Of a DNA stretch of 64,000 nt, positions 18,331 to 28,769 are shown one piece after another (position 1 is the stretch's first letter; each line of letters begins with the position of its first letter). Below the pieces are notes generated by a model. The model ran no database searches. It had not been told where the DNA came from and saw nothing but the letters and a program-made list of their open reading frames with translations. The position numbers were made by a program, and so were the translations under genes. The stretch is taken from positions 1 through 64,000 of the forward strand of contig JANYKR010000012.1 of assembly GCA_025358155.1 (NCBI GenBank), given 5' to 3'. The stretch comes from Betaproteobacteria bacterium. GTDB lineage: Bacteria; Pseudomonadota; Gammaproteobacteria; Burkholderiales; Burkholderiaceae_C.

Positions 18331-18361
18331 TAAAAAAGGCCGCCCACAGGTGACGGCCTTC
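18331..18361 (-). terminator. Terminator or attenuator between rplT and pheS
   Basis: On the minus strand AAGGCCG and CGGCCTT pair across an 11-base loop and are followed by TTTT. It lies 53 bases after rplT and 16 bases before the pheS start. E. coli pheST is controlled by attenuation at the same place through a Phe-rich leader peptide; no Phe-rich leader reading frame is visible here, so simple partial termination is more likely. Confidence 0.75.
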
Positions 18362-18413
18362 TAAGCTCGGCTGCAGCGCCGGCGCCGTTTGACGGGCGCA
18401 GGTGCTGCGGGGA

Positions 18414-18770
18414 TCAAGCGAGCTGGGCCTTCACCTTGGCAACGATGCTGCCAAAGGCAGCCGGGTCGTTGACCGCGAGTTCAGCCAGCATCTTGCGGTC
18501 GATGTCGATCGCAGCCTTTTTCATGCCGGCCATGAACTTGCTGTAGGTGATACCCAGACCACGCGCAGCGGCATTGATACGGGCAATCCACAAGGCGCGG
18601 AACACGCGCTTGCGGGTACGGCGGTCACGGTAGGCATATTGGCCTGCCTTCATCACCGCCTGCTTGGCGATGCGGAAGACGTTTTTGCGGCGGCCGCGAT
18701 AACCCTTGGCCAGGGCCAGAATCTTTTTGTGGCGGGCGCGTGCGGTTACACCACGTTTGACGCGAGGCAT
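18414..18770 (-). CDS. rplT: 50S ribosomal protein L20
   Basis: The 118-residue large-subunit protein L20, which binds 23S rRNA early in assembly and, in other bacteria, represses its own operon by binding the leader m[23 protein letters not shown] and the [20 protein letters not shown] stretch are diagnostic, and the length is typical. It follows rpmI by 26 bases and ends before a terminator. Confidence 0.98.
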   Translation of the reverse strand: MPRVKRGVTARARHKKILALAKGYRGRRKNVFRIAKQAVMKAGQYAYRDRRTRKRVFRALWIARINAAARGLGITYSKFMAGMKKAAIDIDRKMLAELAVNDPAAFGSIVAKVKAQLA

Positions 18771-18796
18771 GGAGTGCTCCTTTGTCCGTCAGTTGA

Positions 18797-19000
18797 TCAA
18801 AGACCGGCAAAAGGCAACATCTGGGCAATGTGCCCCATGTCGGTCTTGTGCACTGCCACAGCACCACGCAAGTGGCGCTTGTTCTTGGTGGTCTTCTTGG
18901 TCAGGATGTGGCGCTTAAACGCTTGACCGCGTTTGACGGTGCCACCCGGACGGACGCGGAATCGCTTTTTTGCGCCGCTCTTGGTCTTCATTTTGGGCAT
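18797..19000 (-). CDS. rpmI: 50S ribosomal protein L35
   Basis: The 67-residue large-subunit protein L35. [20 protein letters not shown] and [11 protein letters not shown] are family signatures; the protein is very basic and of normal length. It sits between infC and rplT as in the conserved IF3-L35-L20 operon. The 151-base gap after infC is a place where L20 could bind to autoregulate; no specific fold was identified. Confidence 0.98.
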   Translation of the reverse strand: MPKMKTKSGAKKRFRVRPGGTVKRGQAFKRHILTKKTTKNKRHLRGAVAVHKTDMGHIAQMLPFAGL

Positions 19001-19151
19001 GTACTGCTCCTTCTAGGTTGCCATCTGCAGGCGGACGCAACGGTTGTCGCGACACTTGTGGAGCCTGCAGCAGCTTCTTTCACACCGCCCCAGTGACCAG
19101 ACCGGGGCGCGGAATCTTCAAAATCTCAACCGCTTTTGGCGCTTGGCATTG

Positions 19152-19703
19152 TCATTGCTTCTTCTTGGGCGACAGCACCATGATCATCTGCCGGCCTTCG
19201 AGCTTCGGAAACTGCTCGACGATGGCCACATCGGCCAACTCGTCGCGGATGCGCTCGAGCATGCGCATGCCGATGTCCTGGTGGGTGATCTCGCGGCCCC
19301 GGAAGCGCAGCGTGATCTTGCCCTTGTCGCCGTCTTCAGCGATGAATCGCCGCAGGTTGCGCATCTTGATGTTGTAGTCACCATCATCGGTGCCGGGCCG
19401 GAACTTGACCTCCTTGACCTCGATGATTTTTTGTTTGGATTTGGCCTCGGCGGCCTTTTTCTGCTCTTGGTATTTGAACTTGCCGTAGTCCATCAGCCGG
19501 CAAACCGGCGGATCGGCGGTGGGCGCAATCTCGACCAGATCAACGTCAGCCTCGCCCGACAGGCGCAGCGCCTCCATGATGCTGACGATGCCCAAGGGCT
19601 CGTTTTCGATGCCGTTCAGACGCACAGTGGGCGCCATGATCTCGCGGTTGAGCCGGTGCTTGCGCTCTACGTTGGGTGTCCGGCGATCAAGAAAAGTAGC
19701 GAT
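19152..19703 (-). CDS. infC: Translation initiation factor IF-3 (non-canonical ATC start)
   Basis: A 183-residue IF-3, which keeps ribosomal subunits apart and rejects non-AUG starts. The N domain has [20 protein letters not shown] and [16 protein letters not shown]; the C domain has [20 protein letters not shown] and [13 protein letters not shown]. No ATG lies near the expected N-terminus. The codon ATC at 19701-19703 is preceded by AAGGGG at eight bases and begins the expected sequence (M)[20 protein letters not shown]. The only upstream ATG in frame, at 19746-19748, would add 15 residues with no ribosome site. infC is classically started by AUU/AUC, which lets IF-3 repress its own synthesis. 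Confidence 0.95.
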   Translation of the reverse strand: MATFLDRRTPNVERKHRLNREIMAPTVRLNGIENEPLGIVSIMEALRLSGEADVDLVEIAPTADPPVCRLMDYGKFKYQEQKKAAEAKSKQKIIEVKEVKFRPGTDDGDYNIKMRNLRRFIAEDGDKGKITLRFRGREITHQDIGMRMLERIRDELADVAIVEQFPKLEGRQMIMVLSPKKKQ

Positions 19704-19806
19704 GGTGCAAACCCCTTCAATCCATTCGAGGCCCGAACCCCAAGGCAAGCAATGGGCTCAAGCTGAACAGAAACCAAAAACAAACATGCGCGCCAGAGGG
19801 TGACTG

Positions 19807-21722
19807 TCAACGCTTGGTGGTGATGTCGTCGGCGAGCTTGGCGATGAAGTCGCTCAACGGCATCACGCCAAGGTCGAGATTGCCCCGGGCGCGCACGGCA
19901 ATGGCCCCGCTTGCCTTTTCCTTGTCGCCAGCGACCAGGATGTACGGAACCTTTTGCAACGAATGCTCTCGGATTTTATACGTGATTTTCTCGTTGCGCA
20001 AATCGGCCTGAACTCTAAGCCCTTGTTTTTGCAGCGTTTTCACCACTTCAGCCGCGTACTCGGCCTGCGAATCGGTGATATTGGCCACCACCACCTGCAC
20101 CGGCGCCAACCAGGCCGGCATGGCGCCTGCGTGCTGCTCGATCAGAATGCCGATGAAGCGCTCCAGACTGCCGACGATGGCGCGGTGCAGCATCATCGGC
20201 GTGGCGCGCTCGCTGGCCTCGTTGACAAAGTGCGCGCCCAGTCGCTCGGGCATGTTGGGATCAACCTGGATCGTGCCGCATTGCCACTCTCGGCCGATCG
20301 CGTCTTTCAGCGTGTACTCGATCTTCGGGCCGTAAAACGCGCCCTCGCCGGGTGAGACGATGAAGTCGCAATTCGACCGGCGCAGGCTCTCCATCAGGGC
20401 GAACTCTGCCTTGTCCCACAGGGCATCTGAGCCGATGCGGGCGTCTGGCCGGGTGGCCACCTTGTAGATGATCTCGGTGAATCCGAAGTCTTGGTAGACC
20501 TTTTGCAGCAGCGCGGTGAAGGCGGCGCATTCTTCGAGCACCTGCTCTTCGGTGCAAAAAATATGGCCGTCGTCCTGGGTGAAGCCGCGCACCCGCATGA
20601 TGCCGTGCAGGCCGCCAGTGGGCTCGTTACGGTGGCACTGGCCAAACTCGCCGTAGCGCAGCGGCAGGTCGCGGTAGCTCTTGAGGCCTTGCTTGAAGAT
20701 CAGGATGTGGCCGGGGCAGTTCATGGGCTTGAGCGCGTAGTCCCGCTTTTCGCTCTCGGTCGTGAACATGTTGTCGCGGTACTTGTCCCAGTGACCGGTC
20801 TTCTCCCAGAGCGTCTTGTCCAGCAACTGCGGGCCCTTGACCTCCAGGTAGCCGTTGTCGCGGTACACCGCCCGCATGTACTGCTCGACGCCCTGCCACA
20901 CGGTCCAGCCCTTGGGGTGCCAGAACACCATGCCGGGCGCATGTTCGTCGGTGTGGAACAGATCGAGTTCACGCCCAAGCCGGCGGTGGTCGCGCTTCTC
21001 GGCCTCCTCCAACTGGGTCAGGTAGTGGGCCAGATCGTCCTTGCTGGCCCACGCCGTGCCGTAGATGCGCTGCAGTTGCTCATTGGCCTGGTCGCCACGC
21101 CAATAGGCGCCGGCCACCTTCATCAGCTTGAAGTGTTTGAGCTTGCCGGTTGAGGGCACGTGCGGGCCGCGGCACAGGTCCTCGAACGTGCCTTCGCGGT
21201 AGAGACCTCCTGCCCGGCCGGGATGCTGGCGATCAGTTCGGCCTTGTAGTGCTCGCCCAGGCCGGTGAAGTAGGCCACCGCCTCGTCGCGGGGCAGCACG
21301 CGGCGCAGCACCGGCTCGTCCTTCTTGGCCAGCGCCGTCATGCGGGCCTCGATCGCCACCAGGTCCTCGGGTGTGAAGGGCCGCTTGTAGGCAAAGTCGT
21401 AATAAAAACCGTTGTCGATCACCGGGCCGATCGTGACCTGGGCTTCCGGGAACAACGCCTTGACTGCGTAAGCCAGCAAGTGGGCGGTGGAGTGGCGGAT
21501 CAGTTCCAGCCCGTCGGCACCCTTGTCGGTGACGATGGCCAAGGACTCGTCGGCGTCGATCAGGTAGCTGGTGTCGACCAGGCGCGAGGCCTCACCGAGG
21601 CCCACCCGGCCGCCCAATGCAGCCTTGGCCAGGCCAGCGCCGATGGACGCGGCCACCTGGGCCACAGTGACGGGTTGTGCAAATTCACGTTTCGAAGCAT
21701 CGGGCAGCGTGATCGTGATCAT
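19807..21722 (-). pseudogene. thrS: Threonyl-tRNA synthetase, frameshifted as given
   Basis: Two overlapping frames together encode a full ThrRS. The upstream frame (from 21722) gives the TGS domain ([20 protein letters not shown]) and the HxxxH editing domain ([20 protein letters not shown]). The downstream frame, ending at 19807, gives the class II catalytic core ([20 protein letters not shown]) and anticodon-binding domain. The break is at 21202-21203, where the conserved ...[14 protein letters not shown]... reads GQEVS then jumps frame at YREGTFED. Between the Val and Tyr codons only two bases remain instead of six. Restoring four bases gives 639 residues, the normal size. Because thrS is essential, an assembly or sequencing error is the simplest explanation; a true mutant would need another ThrRS copy. 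Expression appears to be controlled by a leader peptide and terminator upstream. Confidence 0.9.
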
Positions 21723-21756
21723 GGGAACTCCGTAAGGCTGACAACTGAAGCGGGCA

Positions 21757-21784
21757 ACAAAAAAGCGCGGGGGGCGCCGCGCTT
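21757..21784 (-). terminator. Intrinsic terminator in the thrS leader (candidate attenuator)
   Basis: On the minus strand AAGCGCGG and CCGCGCTT form an 8-bp GC-rich stem with a 6-base loop and a run of six T. It is 35 bases upstream of the thrS start and 46 bases after the stop of a Thr-rich 15-codon frame, with no complete gene ending before it. That position is expected for a transcription attenuator. A second 6-bp hairpin (TGTTCG/CGAACA, 21789-21811) lies just upstream. Confidence 0.85.
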
Positions 21785-21830
21785 GGTGTGTTCGAAGGAA
21801 AAGGACGAACAGGCGTGGCAGCGTGGCCGC

Positions 21831-21878
21831 TCAGGCGGTGGCACTGAAGACCGGTGTAGTTCGCGGTGTCATAACCAT
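21831..21878 (-). CDS. Threonine-rich leader peptide of thrS
   Basis: A 15-codon reading frame encoding MVMTPRTTPVFSATA. Four of fifteen residues are Thr, including adjacent ACT ACA codons. A strong AGGAAGG ribosome site stands at the right distance before the ATG. It begins about 30 bases after the predicted transcription start, and a terminator follows 46 bases after its stop, before thrS. This is the layout of amino-acid leader-peptide attenuation: ribosome stalling at Thr codons when charged tRNA-Thr is scarce would favour read-through into thrS. No antiterminator pairing could be defined with confidence by eye. E. coli thrS is instead controlled by translational operator binding, so this would be a different mechanism. 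Confidence 0.75.
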   Translation of the reverse strand: MVMTPRTTPVFSATA

Positions 21879-21915
21879 GGTGCCTTCCTCGCTCTTGTGG
21901 GTCAAAGAGCGCCGG

Positions 21916-21944
21916 ATTGTAGCGGCGCGGCCACGGGCCGTCAG
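21916..21944 (-). promoter_or_regulatory. Predicted sigma-70 promoter of the thrS-infC-pheST operon
   Basis: On the minus strand the -35 is CTGACG (21939-21944) and the -10 is TACAAT (21916-21921), with a 17-base spacer. Transcription would begin near 21909, about 30 bases before the Thr-rich leader peptide. Confidence 0.65.
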
Positions 21945-22043
21945 GGCGGCAAGCGCGCGGATCGGCGGGGCAGCCAGCGCCCAGCGGCGAGCGGTCACTC
22001 GACAACGCCACCGGTCGGCGGCCTGAAGTTCAAAAGACAAAAG

Positions 22044-22084
22044 AAGCCGGCCCCGGCCGACCAAGGTCGACGGCGGGGCCGGTT
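22044..22084 (-). terminator. Terminator after the small lipoprotein gene
   Basis: On the minus strand CCGGCCCCG and CGGGGCCGG form a 9-bp stem followed by a T-rich stretch (CTTCTTTTGTC). It separates the DUF4331-lipoprotein unit from the thrS promoter. Confidence 0.7.
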
Positions 22085-22114
22085 GAGGCGGTCGGCAAAG
22101 CGACCGCTGCAGGC

Positions 22115-22378
22115 TTACAGCGCCTGAGGCTCGGTGGTGTCGCTGGTGGGCAGGACCACGGCCGTGACGTCGATGGCTTCTCGCGTCTCGGACTGGTTCT
22201 GGTTCAAGACGTTGAGGTAATCCACCGTACCGGCAATCGACTGGGTGGCCGAATCGGGTACCGCTGCCAACGGGTCGGCCACGGCGGGCGCGTCACTGCT
22301 GTCATCGCCCCAGCAGCCTGCCAAGGCCAGCGGGATGGCGGCCAGCGCCAGCCAGGTTGAGATTCGTGTCTTTGTCAT
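22115..22378 (-). CDS. Small lipoprotein, function unknown
   Basis: An 87-residue protein with a lipoprotein signal: MTKTRISTWLALAAIPLALAG followed by the lipobox cysteine (LALAGC). The mature part is acidic and Ala/Asp-rich (GDDSSDAPAVADPLAAVPDS) with no recognised domain. It starts 20 bases after the DUF4331 gene and is followed by a terminator, so the two form an operon. It may be an envelope partner of the DUF4331 protein; there is no direct evidence of function. Confidence 0.75.
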   Translation of the reverse strand: MTKTRISTWLALAAIPLALAGCWGDDSSDAPAVADPLAAVPDSATQSIAGTVDYLNVLNQNQSETREAIDVTAVVLPTSDTTEPQAL

Positions 22379-22398
22379 CTCGGGTTCTCCTCGGCGCT

Positions 22399-23922
22399 TC
22401 AGCGGGTGCCGCCGATCGGCGTGAACAGGTACGGGAATGCGCTCAACAAAGGTACCTGCGCCTGGTCCACCGCGTCATGCAGCTTGAGCGAGGTTGCGCC
22501 CAACGGCACCGCCGACGGCTTGCAGGCAGCGCCCATTGCCAGCGCGTTGTTGTCGCCGTTGGCCATGCACAGCCCGCCCATCACCGCGGCCAGCGACACG
22601 TCCACCACATCATCCTTGGGGCGGCGGCCGTTCGGGAAGCCGGCCAGGTCACCGCCCAGCACACCCAGGCGATTTTGTTTGCCTTCTGCAGTCGCGGCAA
22701 TGCTGGTGTTCAGGCGCAGCATTTCAGCGCCCACCACACCGGCAGGCTGGTTCACACCCTTGATGCCGGTCAGGAAGGCAGCGACCAGGTCGGTACGCGG
22801 GAAGTTGGTTGGCGCGATATTCGGTGCGCCGAGCGCGATCTCCAGCAGCGCCGGCAGCGACGGATTGGTCACGTAGTCGGCAAACTGGCCGTCGTCCTTG
22901 GGCTTGCTGCCGTTGAAGCGGTCCTTGTCTGGCAGACCAATCACTACCTCATTGACCAACGGCATCCCCAGCCTTGAAACCTGCACCCAGGCGCCGCCCG
23001 CTTTGGCAGTGGTCTGGTGGCCCTTGGCTGGCACCGGGTTGAGCAGCTGGCCCTGGCGCAAGCTGGCCGTGGTCCAGCCGCCGATCACCGGTTCGGTGCC
23101 TGAGGTCAGGCAGCTGGCATGAACCTCCAGGGCCAGTGTGGTGACGTTCTTGTCGTCGAGGGTATTGGGCGCGGCATTGATCAGCGTCGGGTCGGTGATG
23201 ACCGACACCGGGGCGTTGACGAGATCAAAAATCGTACCCAGGTTGACCGCAAACGGATCCTTGCGCTGGCCCACAAAAACCCGGGCCGGCATCGCGCAGC
23301 CGGGGATGTTGACGGTGTAGATGTGCTTTGCGGCATAGCCGGCGTAGTCTGGCAAGGTCTTCTTGCCGATGTTGTCGACCGGCTTGTCGAAGGTGGCCGC
23401 GCCGCCGCTGGCGTTGGTCACCGACGAGCGGGTGCCGCTGCGGCGGTCACCGCGCACCACATCGAGCGTGAAGCTCTCGTTGACGTTGAGGGTTGCTGCC
23501 TTGACGTCGGTCACAGCGCCAAACTGAATCAGTGGGATCGGGATGTCCTTGCCGCTGATCGACAGGGTCTTGGACTTGAGGGTGTTCTTGAAACGGAACT
23601 GAAAGCTCAAGTCTTCTTTGGCGTCGCCGTTGTTGTCGATATGGATTTCGTACAGCGCGTTCGGGTCGAGCGAGAAGTAGTTCGGGCCGCCGTAGCCATC
23701 TTGCAGCGGCAGGTAGTTGGCGAGCAGCGTGACATAACCGGCGCGGCCTGGCTCGTAGCTGGCAAACATGTAGAAGTCGGCGCCATCGACCTTGGGTTGG
23801 GTGGTGATGTAAGGCGCCTCGCGGTGGCTGGAGGCCTGGGCGACGGGCAATGCACCGGCGAGTGCCAGCACGGCTGCAGCCACGGGCAAGAGATGGGCAG
23901 CACAGTTGCGTTGAAAAGTCAT
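22399..23922 (-). CDS. DUF4331 family secreted protein
   Basis: A 507-residue exported protein of the DUF4331 family. The signal peptide MTFQRNCAAHLLPVAAAVLA ends near AQA-SS, directly followed by the family's SSHREAPYITTQPKVDGADFY motif. Further signatures are NGDAKEDLSFQFRF, VFVGQRKDPFAVNLG and RLGMPLVNEVVIGLPDKDRF. The C-terminus has GRRPKDDVVDVSLAAVMGGL. Function is unknown; members are often extracellular or periplasmic and encoded near sigma-factor or TPR genes. The start has a good AAGGAG ribosome site. The lipoprotein gene is co-oriented downstream. Confidence 0.9.
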   Translation of the reverse strand: MTFQRNCAAHLLPVAAAVLALAGALPVAQASSHREAPYITTQPKVDGADFYMFASYEPGRAGYVTLLANYLPLQDGYGGPNYFSLDPNALYEIHIDNNGDAKEDLSFQFRFKNTLKSKTLSISGKDIPIPLIQFGAVTDVKAATLNVNESFTLDVVRGDRRSGTRSSVTNASGGAATFDKPVDNIGKKTLPDYAGYAAKHIYTVNIPGCAMPARVFVGQRKDPFAVNLGTIFDLVNAPVSVITDPTLINAAPNTLDDKNVTTLALEVHASCLTSGTEPVIGGWTTASLRQGQLLNPVPAKGHQTTAKAGGAWVQVSRLGMPLVNEVVIGLPDKDRFNGSKPKDDGQFADYVTNPSLPALLEIALGAPNIAPTNFPRTDLVAAFLTGIKGVNQPAGVVGAEMLRLNTSIAATAEGKQNRLGVLGGDLAGFPNGRRPKDDVVDVSLAAVMGGLCMANGDNNALAMGAACKPSAVPLGATSLKLHDAVDQAQVPLLSAFPYLFTPIGGTR

Positions 23923-24061
23923 TGGAATCTCCTTGAGGGTTGGGGCAGACACCGAGCCATTTCAATGCGCCCGCCGTCCTGACAATGGTTACGCAGGGCA
24001 GCTCAGTGTGGATGCAAGCCAATGCGGCGTCGTGCTGCAGGACAGCACCTACAACCCAAGG

Positions 24062-25141
24062 CTACAAAGGCAAGGCGTGGATGGCGGGTTTCGCCAGCCA
24101 CCCGTCAGCTTCGTCGGCCAGTTGCTGTGCCGCCGCGACAGCCTGGGTCCAGGCGGCAATTCGCCCGGCCGGGTCATGCCGCCAGGTCTTGAAGTCCTGT
24201 CGGTCCGGCAGCTTGCCGCCGGGCAGGCCGCGCACCCAGTCGGGATGCGGCGCCAACACCACCACGTTGTCGAGAAAGCCGGTGGCGCCGTGGCGGTGCT
24301 TCAGGCCTTTGTCCAGCCAGCCGGGCACCAGCGCACGCTGAAAGTGCGGGTACAACACCAGGCCGTCAGTCATGCCGGCAAAGGGCAGGTGCAGGTGGTA
24401 GTCGGTGATGCCGCCGTCCCAGTAGGCACCTCTGGGCGCGCCGGCAATGTGATGCACCGGTTGCAGCACAAACGGGATCGACCCGCTGGCCAGGATCGCC
24501 GTGCACAGGTTGTCCGCCGTCAACACCACCCGCCGGGTGGCAAAGTCACCCAACCCGAACGGCAGGGCGTCCCGCGGATCGGAGAACACCACCCGTTGCA
24601 GCCAGCCCCCCAACGCGCGCCGCAGCACCAGGTTGCTGGCAAATGCAGCGGCATAGCCCAGCGGCATGACCCAGCGGGCACCCGAGCGCAGCAGCGGGCC
24701 GCGGCCTCGGCTGGTGAAGACATGCAGCCGCAAGCGGGGGTGCGCCAGCAGCCTGGCCTCCTGGCCGCAGAACTGGGCCTGCAGCAGTTGCGCAAAGACC
24801 CGGCTGACCTCGACCGCGCTGGGCCATTGGCCGGTGGGCGCGTCGAATTGCTGGTGGATGTAAGCCACGGCCAATGCGGCCAGTGCGGCATCGGCATCGG
24901 GCAGCATCGCGCAGGCCATGCGCCATGCTCCGATCGACGCGCCCAGCAAGTGCACCGTGTGCGTGCTGCCGGCCAGCCAGTGGCCAAACAGGTAGCGGTC
25001 CAGCGGGTTCAGGATCAGGCCCTTGGGGCCGCCGGCTGCGGCCGGGATCACCCGCACATCGGCGGGTTTGAGGCCCCGCTCGCGCAGGTGCAGCAGCGCG
25101 CGGGGGCCGGCAAACACTTGCAGGGCGCGGGGCATGGCCAC
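24062..25141 (-). CDS. Patatin-like phospholipase domain protein
   Basis: A 359-residue patatin-family lipid acyl hydrolase. It shows the oxyanion-loop glycines in AAAGGPKGLIL (about residues 34-44), the nucleophile elbow LGASIGAWR (G-x-S-x-G, Ser near 69) and the catalytic Asp in AYWDGGITDYHL. The Ser-Asp dyad is therefore complete. No signal peptide is evident, so it is probably cytosolic or membrane-associated. Two ATGs (25141 and 25135) are possible starts. The substrate is unknown. Tex lies about 100 bases upstream on the same strand. Confidence 0.85.
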   Translation of the reverse strand: MAMPRALQVFAGPRALLHLRERGLKPADVRVIPAAAGGPKGLILNPLDRYLFGHWLAGSTHTVHLLGASIGAWRMACAMLPDADAALAALAVAYIHQQFDAPTGQWPSAVEVSRVFAQLLQAQFCGQEARLLAHPRLRLHVFTSRGRGPLLRSGARWVMPLGYAAAFASNLVLRRALGGWLQRVVFSDPRDALPFGLGDFATRRVVLTADNLCTAILASGSIPFVLQPVHHIAGAPRGAYWDGGITDYHLHLPFAGMTDGLVLYPHFQRALVPGWLDKGLKHRHGATGFLDNVVVLAPHPDWVRGLPGGKLPDRQDFKTWRHDPAGRIAAWTQAVAAAQQLADEADGWLAKPAIHALPL

Positions 25142-25243
25142 GGTGGGGACGTCGATCCGGGCTCAGGCGCCAGCAAAGCTGCCGGTCTGACAGGCAGCAC
25201 GCCAGCGCCGGGTGTTGCTGCCGCCAGTACCCACGGCCGCAGC

Positions 25244-27631
<2,388 letters not shown>

Positions 27632-27687
27632 ATCAACCGGCCCGCGAGGGGCCCTCTCGGAAAAGCCAGGCAGTGTGCCACAGGGGC

Positions 27688-28056
27688 TCAGTTGCCCTTG
27701 GGCTTGGCGGTTGCCGGCGTCGAGTGGTCGTTGACCTGGCCCGGCATCGGCATCGCCTTGGACTCTTGGTCCCGGGACATGGCGCTGGAGGGGCTGGTTG
27801 TGGCCGCAGGCGCGGAGCCAGCAGCCGCGAGTGCGGCGGCCGTGTCGGGCAAGGAGCGGTCCTTTGCGCTGCCCAAGTTAGACACAGAGGCCGCCGGCGA
27901 TGACTGCGCTGCAGTGGCAGACGCACCCTGGGGGCGGCTTGATTCAGGCCGACTGCAGGCACTCAGGCTGCTGCCGGCTGCCAGCAGCGCCGTCCAGACC
28001 AGGGCAAATCGGTAGGGGTTGGTTCTCACGTCTTTGTCCAGGGCTGAGTGGGGCAC
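27688..28056 (-). CDS. Small Ala/Ser-rich putative lipoprotein
   Basis: A 122-residue hypothetical protein with a possible lipoprotein signal: FALVWTALLAAGSSLSACSR, with lipobox LSAC near residue 34 after an unusually long basic N-terminus. The rest is low-complexity (Ala, Ser, Pro, Thr) and lacks a domain. The frame lies between Tex and the PRC-barrel gene on the same strand. Codon use looks like its neighbours. It could be a cell-envelope linker protein or a weakly conserved frame; I do not recognise it. Confidence 0.55.
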   Translation of the reverse strand: MPHSALDKDVRTNPYRFALVWTALLAAGSSLSACSRPESSRPQGASATAAQSSPAASVSNLGSAKDRSLPDTAAALAAAGSAPAATTSPSSAMSRDQESKAMPMPGQVNDHSTPATAKPKGN

Positions 28057-28118
28057 AGGGGGCTGTGTCAGCTGGCCGAACCGCAGCGCGGCCCGGCCAG
28101 CGCGGGCCGTTGCAGGGA

Positions 28119-28562
28119 TCAGTCGCGTGGCTCGGCCGGGTAGACCTTCACGCCGTAGTAGCTGTGGATGTCGCGCGCCCAGGATTCATCGGCCATGTTG
28201 GGCCAGCAGTCCTTGTCGAAGCCGGGGGCGTTCTCGAGCCGGTCCTTGCTGACATTGAGCGTGAAGCGCTTGTTCTCGGTGTCGAGCTTGAGCGCACTCC
28301 AGGGCACGGCAAACAGTTTGTCAGCCATGCCGAGAAAGCCGCCGTAGGACAGCACCGCGTAGCCGACACGGCCGCTGCGCATGTCGAGCATGATTTCCTT
28401 GATGTCGCCCAGGTCGTCGCCCTCGCCGTTGTAGACATCGTTGCCGATCAAGGTGTCGGCACCCATCAGTTCCGGGCCGGGGCCGTGCCGACGCTCGCTG
28501 CCCACCAGGTCACCTGCAGTGACTTTGTACATGCCGTACGGGTCGTGGTCTTCGTAGCTCAT
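28119..28562 (-). CDS. PRC-barrel domain protein
   Basis: A 147-residue cytosolic protein with a PRC-barrel (photosynthetic reaction-centre H-chain-like beta-barrel). The barrel spans about residues 30-110: MGADTLIGNDVYNGEGDDLG, then IKEIMLDMRSGRVGYAVLSY and FAVPWSALKL. This subgroup is common as a stress-associated protein in proteobacteria. The start ATG 28562 (MSYEDHDPYG) is preferred to a TTG 12 codons upstream. It lies downstream of the polyketide operon, with a 207-base gap that suggests its own promoter. Confidence 0.88.
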   Translation of the reverse strand: MSYEDHDPYGMYKVTAGDLVGSERRHGPGPELMGADTLIGNDVYNGEGDDLGDIKEIMLDMRSGRVGYAVLSYGGFLGMADKLFAVPWSALKLDTENKRFTLNVSKDRLENAPGFDKDCWPNMADESWARDIHSYYGVKVYPAEPRD

Positions 28563-28769
28563 GGTCAATCCAATCAGGTCAAAGTTGATGGTGCGCAAGC
28601 TGTGCGCCGGTAGGGTCTGGCATCACCAGCCCATGCACTGCACGGTAGGCGGGTGGTGGACGACGGTCGGTGCGCCAGCGCACTGTCCATCTCACCGCCG
28701 TCAACCCGCATCCCAGACGGGTGACGTTGGCAGATCGGTCTGCGGCAGGGGCAGCGCACACGGGGGCCA

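Noticed and set aside
18361-18413. Phe-rich leader peptide before pheS
   Set aside because: No short frame with Phe codons and a ribosome site exists in the gap.
21196-21209. Programmed frameshifting in thrS
   Set aside because: No slippery heptamer or downstream pseudoknot is visible, and four bases are missing rather than one shifted.
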